Shown here: positions 20,059-28,456 of the stretch, one piece after another
Layout of the letters: each line of letters starts with the position of its first letter
Position numbering within the stretch: the first letter of the stretch is position 1
Assembly (NCBI RefSeq): GCF_014201335.1
Contig: NZ_JACHEB010000017.1
Span: 1-64,000 of the forward strand
DNA length: 64,000 bases
Source: Tunturiibacter gelidiferens
GTDB taxonomy: Bacteria; Acidobacteriota; Terriglobia; Terriglobales; Acidobacteriaceae
Direction of reading: 5' to 3'
Program-made: the position numbers and the translations under genes
The notes under the pieces: generated by a model
Database searches by the model: none
What the model was told of the DNA's origin: nothing
The model's input: the letters and a program-made list of their open reading frames with translations, nothing else

Positions 20059-21232
20059 GCGCTTAAACTATCATCCGGTTTTGCAAATATGGTTTCTGCC
20101 CAGCGCTGGCGAAGAGGTATGCTCGCCTTATACGATGGATCGAATCGACAGGCAATACAAACTGCTGGGCTGCGCTTCGGAAGGAACAGGCGGCAATGAT
20201 GAGGTGCGTTTGCGTACGCTGCTTCAGGCATTTGCTACAGACTTCGTGCCTTTCGACCGCAGACGCAAGCGGGCCAGCTTTCAAACGTGCCTCGGCCTAC
20301 TGCGAAAAGGAGGATTTGATCTCTTAGTTCTGGAAGGGACTGGCATCGCGGCCGGATTTGCGGCGATTCTTGGCCGCCTGTTATACGGACGCCGTTTTGT
20401 GCTCAGCAGCGGCGACGCGGTCGCGACCTTTCTGAGCGCCTCGATGCCGTATGCGTGGCCGGCCTTTGCGTTGTACGAATGGCTGCTTTACCGCTGTTGC
20501 AGTGGATTTATAGGATGGACGCCTTACCTCGTGGGCCGCGCGCTAACCATGGGTGCATCGCGCGGTGTAACAATTCCGGGCTGGGCACCTTTTCCTGGGA
20601 CGCTGGAGTTTTTGGCTGAGCAGCGCCGCGGCACCCGTAGGGCGCTTGGAATCCCGGAGTCGGCCGTTGTATTCGGAATTGCCGGTGCCTTGGTGTGGTC
20701 GGCGCGTTACAGCTATTGCTATGGCGCAGAGTTGGTGCGAGCGGTGCTTCGCACCAACTCGTCGGCGATCGTGCTAATTGTAGGTGACGGGAGCGGACTG
20801 GAGAAATTGAAGCAGATGGCTGGGTCCGCGCTTGGCAGGACCATCCTTCTGCCTGGTCGTGTGGAACGTAGTCAGGTCCCGGGATATCTCGCGGCGATGG
20901 ACATCGGATCGTTACCGCAAAGCGTCGACGGTGTAGGTAACTTTCGTTATAGCACTAAAATTTCAGAATACCGCCAAGTGGGTCTTCCGTTCGTCACTAA
21001 TGAGACCCCAATGGCGTACGACTTGGATGAAGGGGATCTCTGGAGGCTTCCCGGCGAGTCGCCGTGGTCTGAGCAATTTGAGGCGGAACTCTCCCGCCTG
21101 ATGTCTACGATGACACACGAACAGATCCGCGCACGTCGATCCGCGAGTTCGGCCTCATTGAGTACCTTCGACTGCGAATCTCAACTCCAGCGCTGCACGG
21201 CATTCCTGAAAGATGTACTCGCCTCTATCTAG
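20057..21232 (+). CDS. Glycosyltransferase (GT4-like)
   Basis: About 391 residues from the ATG at 20057. The C-terminal half has the GT-B donor-domain pattern: FGIAGALVWSARYSYCYGAE, SAIVLIVGDGSGLEKLKQMA, ILLPGRVERSQVPGYLAAMD and a last segment where STKISEYRQVGLPFVTNE replaces the usual E-x7-E motif. The N-terminal half has FDLLVLEGTGIAAGFAAILG, as in family-4-like enzymes. An alternative start is the ATG at 20135 (MDRIDRQYKLLG), which would remove the overlap with the divergent gene. It is the only rightward gene in this part of the cluster and is followed by an IS481 remnant. Confidence 0.8.
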   Translation: MRLNYHPVLQIWFLPSAGEEVCSPYTMDRIDRQYKLLGCASEGTGGNDEVRLRTLLQAFATDFVPFDRRRKRASFQTCLGLLRKGGFDLLVLEGTGIAAGFAAILGRLLYGRRFVLSSGDAVATFLSASMPYAWPAFALYEWLLYRCCSGFIGWTPYLVGRALTMGASRGVTIPGWAPFPGTLEFLAEQRRGTRRALGIPESAVVFGIAGALVWSARYSYCYGAELVRAVLRTNSSAIVLIVGDGSGLEKLKQMAGSALGRTILLPGRVERSQVPGYLAAMDIGSLPQSVDGVGNFRYSTKISEYRQVGLPFVTNETPMAYDLDEGDLWRLPGESPWSEQFEAELSRLMSTMTHEQIRARRSASSASLSTFDCESQLQRCTAFLKDVLASI

Positions 21233-21339
21233 GTGTGATCTAGATTAGTGTGAAGTTTCAAAAGGTTGTCCATTCGATCGAGAATTGCGCACCTGAGTTT
21301 GCGAAGACAGCAACGACTCAGGCTACAGAATGGTCATAA

Positions 21340-21950
21340 TCATAAGCCCGATTGACCGTCACGAAGAAGGTTTCTTGAAGAGGGGCTGATGTTGAAGCTG
21401 GCCGCAGCCAGCTTCAACATCAGCGGCAGAACTGTGTCCAATAGCACCAGGCGCTATCGGGAGAGCGGGCCTCCTTGCTGAGAGATCGCAACTCACGGCC
21501 ACGTCAATGCCATCGACAGACCCAATCCCGATTCATAGAAAAGGTTCTGAAACTTTGCCGGCTACGATTCAACGGCTGCGTATCGCCGCGAAACGAATCC
21601 CAGCCGCGCCACCGTGAGCCGTATCCTGCGCCGCGAACATGAACCGGCTGTTCGCTCGGCCCACCGCCGCCCGTCGTGCGCTACGGGCACAAACGTCCGG
21701 GCGACTGATCCATCTGATATCGACGGGTTAGCTCGCATTGTCAAGCCTGGTCACCGCATCCACTGCGACCGCACCCGCGAACCCCTGCCCCATGCTAGCC
21801 TCAACCTCAACACGCCAGCTTCCAGATTAGGTCTGAACCGGAATGACCTCTTAAGTCTTCACAGCTAGCTCGATCTCCCATCCAGCGACTTCCGGGGCAT
21901 CGACGTAGAAGCTATGATTGATGGGGGTGACGCAAGCTGACTAACCACCC
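21340..21950 (+). mobile_element. IS481-family transposase remnant
   Basis: The plus strand, read with several frame changes, gives the N-terminal helix-turn-helix part of an IS481-type transposase: RRRFLEEGLMLKLAAASFN, ISGRTV, RRYRESG, then SRATVSRILRREH, then PPPVVRYGHKRPGDLIHL and ARIVKPGHRI. This order (HTH 1, HTH 2, start of the DDE core) is characteristic. Stops and frameshifts are frequent and the catalytic core is missing, so it is inactive. It fills most of the gap between two polysaccharide genes and may mark the join of two originally separate segments of the locus. Confidence 0.75.
21385..21424 (+). repeat. Perfect 18-bp inverted repeat with 4-nt loop
   Basis: GCTGATGTTGAAGCTGGC (21385-21402) is followed by CGCA and then its exact reverse complement (21407-21424). 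It lies inside the HTH-coding part of the IS481 remnant, where it reads LMLKLAAASFNIS. It would form a very stable hairpin in RNA. There is no T-run after it, so it is not an obvious terminator. Confidence 0.8.
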
Positions 21951-21956
21951 AGCAAC

Positions 21957-23048
21957 TTAATCGGACCTGACTGGCTCATGGCATGTTGGAGGGCTAACCG
22001 CAGCGGCGTGCAGCGGACGGAAGCTCTGGGCTTTGCGCTTGCCCCAGAGAATCAGCGGCTTTTCGTAAAAGGTAAACGAGGCCCATGCCGCAAGCAGAGT
22101 GATCGGCCCCGTCCACAAGGGCAGCAATCGCCAGCTTATATGGCCGAAACGTATCACCGCTACAAGGACAAAGTCTTGGTACAGATAGAGTCCGTAACTG
22201 ATTGCGCCGAGAAATACCAGCGGTCGAAGAGAGAGCGCCCGCGCCAGAATGGAGCGAGGAAACTGTATTAGATAAACGACAAGGAAGAAGGCCGCCAGCG
22301 CAACAATCGTGTAAACTGAGGCGTTGTAGAATGGTGCGTTCCCTCGGGTAAAAGCCTCGCCCAGCAAAAGGCGCAATGCGCCAAAGGATCCCAACGACAG
22401 TGCAAAGAAGACCAGGCTCCAACGCCCCAGCAGGTCCATCACCATGGGCACCTCGGCCAGTAGCGCCAGCAGGCTTCCAAGGCTGATACCATCCAGCCGG
22501 AACGGCGTCAGAAAGTAGACCAGCTGCCAGTCGGGCACATAGCTCACGGCAAAGCCTCGCAGCAGGGGCTCGCCCACGACGATCGTAACAAGAATGGCTA
22601 GAAGCGTCCGGCGCTGCAGGTTGCGGACCGCAAATGGCCACAGCAGGTAGAAGTGCTCCTCTACAGCCAATGACCAAAGAGGACGAGTAGACTCGAAGTG
22701 TGGCCGCATATAAGCGGCCAGGTCGCCGAGCGAAAGCAGCAACGCTGGCAGCCACACGATCCTCTCTCTATCCGTCACCGCCACGGCGAGCAGTAGGAGC
22801 AAGAGCGGCGGCAAAATTCGCGTTGCCCTCTTCACCCAAAATTCCTTCCAAAAATGCGCATCGTCCCGTGTTCGCCGTAAGATCGTCGTGATCAGGTAGC
22901 CAGAGATTACAAAAAAAAGGTCAACGCCGGTCCAGCCGATCTGAAGCCAATTGTGATGGTAGAAGAAGACCATCGCAATGGCAATGCCACGCAGCCCGTC
23001 GAGGCTTATCTGCCGGTCCGTGCTGCGGCCGGGCACCGGGAGGCTCAA
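21957..23048 (-). CDS. Acyltransferase-3 family membrane protein
   Basis: About 363 residues from a TTG start at 23048 that overlaps the TGA of the upstream glycosyltransferase gene; a GTG at 23036 is an alternative. A longer frame reaching to 23351 is only antisense read-through of that gene. Motifs: ISLDGLRGIAIAMVFFYHHN (helix 1 with conserved His), GVDLFFVISGYLIT, FWVKRATRILPPLLLLLL, and RPLWSLAVEEHFYLLWPFAV with the conserved Glu pair. The family O-acylates extracellular polysaccharide. It ends the leftward operon of GT2, GT, GT4 and acyltransferase (21957-26331). Confidence 0.9.
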   Translation of the reverse strand: MSLPVPGRSTDRQISLDGLRGIAIAMVFFYHHNWLQIGWTGVDLFFVISGYLITTILRRTRDDAHFWKEFWVKRATRILPPLLLLLLAVAVTDRERIVWLPALLLSLGDLAAYMRPHFESTRPLWSLAVEEHFYLLWPFAVRNLQRRTLLAILVTIVVGEPLLRGFAVSYVPDWQLVYFLTPFRLDGISLGSLLALLAEVPMVMDLLGRWSLVFFALSLGSFGALRLLLGEAFTRGNAPFYNASVYTIVALAAFFLVVYLIQFPRSILARALSLRPLVFLGAISYGLYLYQDFVLVAVIRFGHISWRLLPLWTGPITLLAAWASFTFYEKPLILWGKRKAQSFRPLHAAAVSPPTCHEPVRSD

Positions 23049-24214
23049 CGAGAAGCTCTCCCAGCAGCAGTAATCACCTCGCGGTACAATTCCGCGGTGC
23101 TGGCCACCATGGCATGCAACGTCAATCTTGCCGCGGTCTGAAGGCCTGCCGCGCGCAGCCGGTCGCGAAGGTCCATCTCTCCGAGCACACGAACGATGGC
23201 CGCCACCAGTGCCTGCGCGTCGCGTACCGGTACCAGTAGGCCGTTCTCCTCGTTCTGCAGGATCTCCGCCGGTCCGGTCGCAGCCGCCGCGATCACCGGC
23301 AGACCCATGCCCATCGCCTCCAGAAGCACGAGCCCATAACCCTCGCTCCATGACGGATGTACTAGCGCTTCGGCCGCGCGATAGAGCTCCGCGAGATCTT
23401 CATCGTCTACGAAACCCAGTAGGCGAAAGCGCGGCCCAATGCCCAGCCGTTGCGCCTCGACTAGCAGGCCACTGCGGTAGGCCTCCTGCTCCGTGGTCCT
23501 GGCCGCGCCTACCACTCCGAAGACCGCGTCTGGCCGCGCCCGAAGCACTGCCGCCGCCGCTTCCAGCAGGGTGCTATGGCCCTTATGCTCCTGCAGGCGC
23601 GTCACGGTCAGCAGCAGCGGACCGCAGGGGAGCCCGAGACGTGCCCGCACATCCGGCCTCCGCTCACGGGCTCGGATTGCCTCCGATTCCACGCAGCTCG
23701 GCGGAATGATGCTGAATGGATGGCGGCGCAACCGAGGGTAGGCCTCGGCGACGCGCTGGGTTGTGAACAGCGTGTGCAAGGGCAAAAGATAGCCATTCAA
23801 TGCGCTCACCGAATCGCGTTCTGAAGCGGGCAGATCGTGCACATGCCACACCTCGGGCACCTTCGTCCGGCGGCTCGCGAGCCAGGCATACAAATGGGCC
23901 GTGTGCGTCGCGTGGAGCAGTTGCGCGCCCGTACTTTGGGTTAGCTTTGTCAACCAGCCAGCCCCCCGCCAGATCGAACCGAAATCACGGTAGCGATGAT
24001 CCTCGGCGAAGGCATAGGCCTCTATGCCTTGAGATCGCGCCACCTCCGTTAGCTTTCCCGGACGCATCGCCGCAAGGACCGGATCGAAGCCGTAACGCGG
24101 CAGTTCGCGGCCAAGTGCGAGCATGACCTGCTCGGCACCGCCCATTTCCCCGCCCACCGGACATACCAGCAGAACGCGGGGCAGTGACACAGGTGTGGGC
24201 TGCCTCGTCGTCAT
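23045..24214 (-). CDS. Glycosyltransferase family 4
   Basis: 389 residues. The N-terminal PRVLLVCPVGGEMGGAEQVM is the typical Gly-rich GT4 opening; the donor domain has LLLTVTRLQEHKGHSTLLEA, AVFGVVGAARTTEQEAYR and the E-x7-E motif in EGYGLVLLEAMGMGLPVIAA followed by TGPAEIL. It transfers a hexose from a nucleotide sugar during repeat-unit assembly. The start overlaps the stop of the upstream gene by 4 bp (24211-24214) and its own stop overlaps the next start, so it sits in the middle of a tightly coupled operon. Confidence 0.93.
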   Translation of the reverse strand: MTTRQPTPVSLPRVLLVCPVGGEMGGAEQVMLALGRELPRYGFDPVLAAMRPGKLTEVARSQGIEAYAFAEDHRYRDFGSIWRGAGWLTKLTQSTGAQLLHATHTAHLYAWLASRRTKVPEVWHVHDLPASERDSVSALNGYLLPLHTLFTTQRVAEAYPRLRRHPFSIIPPSCVESEAIRARERRPDVRARLGLPCGPLLLTVTRLQEHKGHSTLLEAAAAVLRARPDAVFGVVGAARTTEQEAYRSGLLVEAQRLGIGPRFRLLGFVDDEDLAELYRAAEALVHPSWSEGYGLVLLEAMGMGLPVIAAAATGPAEILQNEENGLLVPVRDAQALVAAIVRVLGEMDLRDRLRAAGLQTAARLTLHAMVASTAELYREVITAAGRASR

Positions 24215-25341
24215 CGTGTGGCTGTCAGGTGCTGGGCTACCGTGGCCGCGGCCCGCCGGCTGCTGCGCAGCTGATAGTTCTCGAAGATCTGCCGCGACAA
24301 CAGCTCCAGAGAAGGCAACTCCAAGCCGCTGGGGTCGCCATCAACCGGCACGAAGTCCTCGCCCGTCACCAGCAACGGGCAAGAACGCTCTTTGGTCCCG
24401 CCGTCGAATACAAATGGAATGGTCCCATACGCACAGCTCACCGCGTGTACCGAAGACTTGGTCAGCACCGGTACGGGGTACTGCATGAAGCTTCCCATTG
24501 CAGCAGCCATTCGAGCGTTGACCTCTTCCTCCGGAAGCCGGCCCAGCCGAACCAACGGAATGTCGTCAAATGTATCTGCAATACCCTCCAGCGGCTGCCC
24601 GATATCCACAATGCGCTCGATGCCCAGCTGCCGGCACAGTGGACCCAGCAGATGCCCGGCGCGTTCATAGGTCCATCTCCGCTGCGCTCCACGCCCGAAG
24701 ACCACCATCTCCGGCCGCCGCGCGTCAAATGCCGGGTATAACATCGGCTCACCCAGCGGGGAGAAGTTGGGAATCAGGCTTATGCGACCCAGTCCCCAGC
24801 CCTCTAGCTTGCCCCGATATTCTTCGGTGTTGGTGTAGCGGAATGTGCACACCCGCGCAATCCGCGCGATCAGCCGCTTCTGCAAACCGGTCACCCAGAA
24901 GACGCTGCTCCATGGCTTCCAGCTGCGGTTCTCGAGCTCATGAAATGCCACGTGCAGCCCTTTCGTCCGCGTGCAATACAATGCTTCAAGGCCCTTGGCC
25001 ATCCACACCGGGCAGCCGCGCCTTTCGTAACCGTAAACAGAAAACTGCACCAAGATCGGCAATGTACCCGTCTCCCGCTCCAGAGTGGTAATTGAGCCCA
25101 ATAGTCCCTCTTCACTGCGTTCAAGTACCTTAGCCACGGCGAAGCCCTCGACCGTTTCTCCTCCATCCCATTCGGGATCACCAACCAAAAATCGGGTCTC
25201 AATTCCATGCTCCGCGCGCAGGTGCCGCGCCATCTGCAGCGTATAGTCACCGATGCTGTCAACCCGAGGCGGAAGGCCAGGAACGATCTGGATGAGTTGC
25301 ATAGCTGCATGATATAGCGATCTGATTGGATCGAGCTTCAT
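24211..25341 (-). CDS. Glycosyltransferase-like protein
   Basis: 376 residues, or 363 if it starts at the internal ATG at 25302 (MQLIQIVPGLPPRVDSIGDY), which looks more like a GT4 beginning. It has a GT-B-like layout: an N-terminal acceptor domain (LQMARHLRAEHGIETRFLVG), a middle segment with IARVCTFRYTNTEEYRGKL, IPNFSPLGEP, and a C-terminal part with FGRGAQRRWTYERAGHLLGP and LVRLGRLPEEEVNARMAAA. The classical E-x7-E is not clear, so it belongs to a divergent GT4-like group. It shares the operon and 4-bp overlap with the downstream GT4 gene. Confidence 0.75.
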   Translation of the reverse strand: MKLDPIRSLYHAAMQLIQIVPGLPPRVDSIGDYTLQMARHLRAEHGIETRFLVGDPEWDGGETVEGFAVAKVLERSEEGLLGSITTLERETGTLPILVQFSVYGYERRGCPVWMAKGLEALYCTRTKGLHVAFHELENRSWKPWSSVFWVTGLQKRLIARIARVCTFRYTNTEEYRGKLEGWGLGRISLIPNFSPLGEPMLYPAFDARRPEMVVFGRGAQRRWTYERAGHLLGPLCRQLGIERIVDIGQPLEGIADTFDDIPLVRLGRLPEEEVNARMAAAMGSFMQYPVPVLTKSSVHAVSCAYGTIPFVFDGGTKERSCPLLVTGEDFVPVDGDPSGLELPSLELLSRQIFENYQLRSSRRAAATVAQHLTATR

Positions 25342-25362
25342 GGGCGAGGGCTCATGAAAGTT

Positions 25363-26331
25363 TTAGACCCCGGCACGAGCCCGCAGCACCGCTTTAGAGA
25401 TTGAAGCCGGCAGCGCCGCCAACGCCAGACCTGCACGGGCACGGCGGCTGGGGGCGAGCGCAAGCGCCTGGCGAAAGGCCTTGCGCGCCGGATTGCGTTG
25501 GCCCATCTGCAGGTGAGCGTTGCCGGTGGAAACGAGAATCGCTGCCAGTCGCTCCCGGATGGAGTCCTGAACCGGTCGCAACCGCTCATCCTCGAAGAAC
25601 CGTCGATGCATGAAAAGGTCGTAGGCAAGGGAGCGGAGACGCTTGTCCGGATCTGTGAAGCTGGCAGTCTGACTGCCTTCATGGGTTCGGTAGCTGGTGA
25701 GCCGCTGGTCGGAGTAGAACACCGGTCGCCGCGTGCGCACGGCCAGGTAGGTTAGCCAGAAGTCATAGCCGGAGTTTGCCTCGTCCGGAAAATCGCTCCA
25801 GTCCATCAACTCCCGGCGGAAGACGGCGAACATGCCGGGAACGCTCTTGCGCACCAGCGCCAGTTCCAATGGGCTGTCGATCACCCCCGGTTCTAGACGA
25901 TCGCGGCCAAACCCGGCGCTGTTCCTGTCCGAGGCTCCAACGTGCACGCGGCCTTCGCCATCGATGATGTTGTGATCGGCAAAGGCCAGACAGCACTCGG
26001 GGTGTTGTTCCAGTCCCCGAACCATGGTTTCTAGGTATTGGGGCTCGTACAGATCGTCGTCGTTCAACGTCGCGACATACGTCCCTTTCGCCTTGCGGTA
26101 GCCTGCCCGGAGATTCGCCAGGGTTCCCAGTGACGGTTGGTGGTGCGTGTAAAGTATCCGTGGGTCAGCTAGATCTTCGACTACCTCCGCACAAAGGTCT
26201 GAAGGGCTGTCGTCCTGCACCAGAATCTCCATCTGCCCGTACGTCTGCGCCAGCAGCGATTGCAGCGAGGCACGGAGCATTGCCGGGCGTTCATACGCGG
26301 AAACCACAACGGACACCGTCGGCAGGCTCAT
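25363..26331 (-). CDS. Glycosyltransferase family 2
   Basis: 322 residues, GT-A fold: TVSVVVSAYERPAMLRASLQ with the nucleotide-binding N-terminus, ILVQDDSPSDLC, the metal-binding D-x-D type motif in YVATLNDDDLYEPQYLETMV, and an acceptor region YDFWLTYLAVRTRRPVFYSD. The C-terminal 70 residues (NAHLQMGQRNPARKAFRQAL) look like a TPR-type helix pair. It is the first gene of the leftward operon. The divergent GT2 gene begins 145 bp away, so promoters for both should lie in 26332-26475. Confidence 0.92.
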   Translation of the reverse strand: MSLPTVSVVVSAYERPAMLRASLQSLLAQTYGQMEILVQDDSPSDLCAEVVEDLADPRILYTHHQPSLGTLANLRAGYRKAKGTYVATLNDDDLYEPQYLETMVRGLEQHPECCLAFADHNIIDGEGRVHVGASDRNSAGFGRDRLEPGVIDSPLELALVRKSVPGMFAVFRRELMDWSDFPDEANSGYDFWLTYLAVRTRRPVFYSDQRLTSYRTHEGSQTASFTDPDKRLRSLAYDLFMHRRFFEDERLRPVQDSIRERLAAILVSTGNAHLQMGQRNPARKAFRQALALAPSRRARAGLALAALPASISKAVLRARAGV

Positions 26332-26475
26332 CTATTTATCCTCGAAACAGGCGGGACCTTTATGCTCTCTAAAATACACTGCGATGCCGGTTGCGATTTG
26401 CACGCTGAGGCATTCTGCGCTGCTATACTTCGATCAACTGATCCAGGTAAAGCCTAAATCTCTTCAAAGGTACGC

Positions 26476-27258
26476 ATGACCGGCACGGTACAGGCTGAAA
26501 CCAACTGGTACATGGTGGTGATACCTTGCTACAATGAGGAGCAGCGGCTTCCAGAAGCAGCCTTCTTGTCGTTTCTGGCAGCCCCACCCCCGGGCCTGCG
26601 CTTTCTGTTCGTGAACGATGGGAGCGTCGACAACACGCTCGCCGTGCTGCACCGCCTGCAGGAGGACTCGCCTAGACTCGTCGACGTGCTAGACCAGCCG
26701 CGCAATATGGGCAAGGCCGAAGCCGTGCGTTGCGGCATGCTATACGCCATCGCGACAGGAGCCTCCATCACTGGCTTCTGGGACGCCGATCTCGCCACGC
26801 CGCTCTCTGAATTGCCCCGCTTACTGGACCTGATGCTGACCAAGCCCACCGTGGATATCGTACTGGGCTCGCGTGTGCGCCTGCTGGGACGTTCTATCCT
26901 GCGCAAGCCCATCCGGCACTACTCGGGCCGGATCTTCGCCACTATGGCGTCGCTCACCCTCAACCTGCCCATCTACGATACCCAGTGCGGGTCTAAGCTT
27001 TTCCGCGTAACCCAGGTGCTGCGCGAGGCACTTGCCACCCCGTTTGGCTCGCGCTGGATATTCGATGTGGAGCTGCTGGCACGCTTTCTCGTGCTGGCCC
27101 GCAACCAGCGCCCCGAACTGGGTGAACCAGCCCTGGCAGTCTACGAGGAACCGCTGCGCCACTGGGCCGACGTGGACGGTTCTAAGCTCAAGGTCTCCGA
27201 CTCGATCAAGGCCTTCGGCGACATCTGGAAGATCCGCCGGACATACTTCAAGTCATAG
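26476..27258 (+). CDS. Dolichyl-phosphate beta-glucosyltransferase-like GT2
   Basis: 260 residues. MVVIPCYNEEQRLPEAAFLS, LRFLFVNDGSVDNTLAVLHR, NMGKAEAVRCGML and the D-x-D-containing GFWDADLATPLSELPRLLDL are the pattern of dolichyl/undecaprenyl-phosphate glucosyltransferases, followed by DIVLGSRVRLLGRSILRKP and the YDTQCGSKLFR motif. No C-terminal membrane helices are present. Such enzymes make polyprenyl-phosphate-linked sugar, used on the outer face of the membrane to decorate glycans. It leads the rightward operon; the next gene starts 7 bp after its stop, which fits a supply-and-use pair with a membrane protein. Confidence 0.9.
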   Translation: MTGTVQAETNWYMVVIPCYNEEQRLPEAAFLSFLAAPPPGLRFLFVNDGSVDNTLAVLHRLQEDSPRLVDVLDQPRNMGKAEAVRCGMLYAIATGASITGFWDADLATPLSELPRLLDLMLTKPTVDIVLGSRVRLLGRSILRKPIRHYSGRIFATMASLTLNLPIYDTQCGSKLFRVTQVLREALATPFGSRWIFDVELLARFLVLARNQRPELGEPALAVYEEPLRHWADVDGSKLKVSDSIKAFGDIWKIRRTYFKS

Positions 27259-27265
27259 GTGACTT

Positions 27266-28456
27266 TTGCTGCTTGCCCGGGAAAACACGCCGCCCCGTCC
27301 TACCCCGTCGCGGTCGCGTGTCATGACAGTCGTGTCTCTTGTGCTCTTCCTGCTCTGCCTCGCCGGTCAGGCCTTGTACTGCTTCATGCGCCCGTCGGGA
27401 CCGTTCGACAGTGTCATCTACGTCTCCCTCCTCGACGGGGGAAGCCAGCAGGCCTATCGCGACGCCGGTCAGGCTTGTGCCGCGGCCCTGCCCGGCCCGC
27501 ACAACCAGTGCGACGCCAGCGGCAATTCCTACCGTCAGATCGGCGCATACTCCCCGGCCGAGTGGCAGACGTTTCTGCGCTTCTACCGCGTCAAGCCGCT
27601 GTACACGGGTGTGGCGACGGTCCTGCATAGCGGCTTGCATCTGCCGGGCTTCCTCACCCTGCGCCTTCTTTCCGCGCTTTCGTTCGTGTCCGCCGGATTG
27701 ACGATCGCTTTCTGGCTGCGGCATCACCTCTCGCTCCCGGCCGCCTGCCTCACCACGGCGTTGCTGGTCTCTTTTCCGCAGGTGATCGCCATCGGCAAGT
27801 TTCTGCTGCCGGACATGTTTTCGGTGGCTCTGATGCTGCCTTGCCTGTATGCCATCGTGTATGTGACGCGTAAGCTTTGGGTGCAGTTTTTGCTGCTGGC
27901 CCTGCTACCTTTGGCGCGTCCCGATAACATCATTCTGAGCCTTCTGCTGGGGGCGTTGCTCCTATACCGCGCTACTCCGGACCGCACGCGCTTGCTACTC
28001 CGTCTGGCAATGCTGTTTGTGGGCTGCGTTGTCTTCAACTCGCTGCTTTCGCGTGCCACGCACGGGCTGTCGTACACCATCCTGTTCGATCACTCGTTTC
28101 TGGACTTTTCGCGGCCATCGCAGTATCCGTCCATGCGGCTCGGCCTGCATGACTACCTTCATACCGTGCTCACCGGGGCCCCCAAGGCGATCATCCTCTT
28201 CTTCCCGCTCCCCCTGTTCTTCACTGCGCTGGCGTTGTCGGATCGCACCTCCTGGCAGCCGCTCCGCGACCTGGTTCTCGCCGCGACGGTAAGCGCTTTT
28301 GCCCGGCTGCCGCTGTTTCCGGCCGAAGAGGAGCGCTATTATACTTGGTGGCTGATGATCGCCGCCCTTGCCGCAGTGGCGACGCTTGGCCAGCGCGTAC
28401 TGGCACGGCCATCCTGGTTCGTCGGCACCGGTGTCAACAGCGAGAGGCTCTCATGA
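27266..28456 (+). CDS. Polytopic membrane protein of the polysaccharide locus
   Basis: 396 residues from a TTG preceded by AGGTGA; the first ATG is at 27323. About nine or ten hydrophobic helices are seen (for example VVSLVLFLLCLAGQALYCFM and FLLLALLPLARPDNIILSLL). An extracytoplasmic loop lies after helix 1, and the helix-rich body has DNIILSLLLGALLL followed by basic residues, as in GT-C glycosyltransferases and PMT-like proteins. Following a polyprenyl-phosphate-glucose synthase-like gene, it could be the membrane glycosyltransferase that uses that product, or a polymerase; this is inference. Its TGA overlaps the ATG of the next gene. Confidence 0.75.
   Translation: MLLARENTPPRPTPSRSRVMTVVSLVLFLLCLAGQALYCFMRPSGPFDSVIYVSLLDGGSQQAYRDAGQACAAALPGPHNQCDASGNSYRQIGAYSPAEWQTFLRFYRVKPLYTGVATVLHSGLHLPGFLTLRLLSALSFVSAGLTIAFWLRHHLSLPAACLTTALLVSFPQVIAIGKFLLPDMFSVALMLPCLYAIVYVTRKLWVQFLLLALLPLARPDNIILSLLLGALLLYRATPDRTRLLLRLAMLFVGCVVFNSLLSRATHGLSYTILFDHSFLDFSRPSQYPSMRLGLHDYLHTVLTGAPKAIILFFPLPLFFTALALSDRTSWQPLRDLVLAATVSAFARLPLFPAEEERYYTWWLMIAALAAVATLGQRVLARPSWFVGTGVNSERLS

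Noticed and set aside
21957..23351. 464-residue version of the acyltransferase
   Set aside because: The first 100 residues are antisense read-through of the glycosyltransferase on a different frame; the family starts at the DGLRG helix, so the TTG at 23048 is used.
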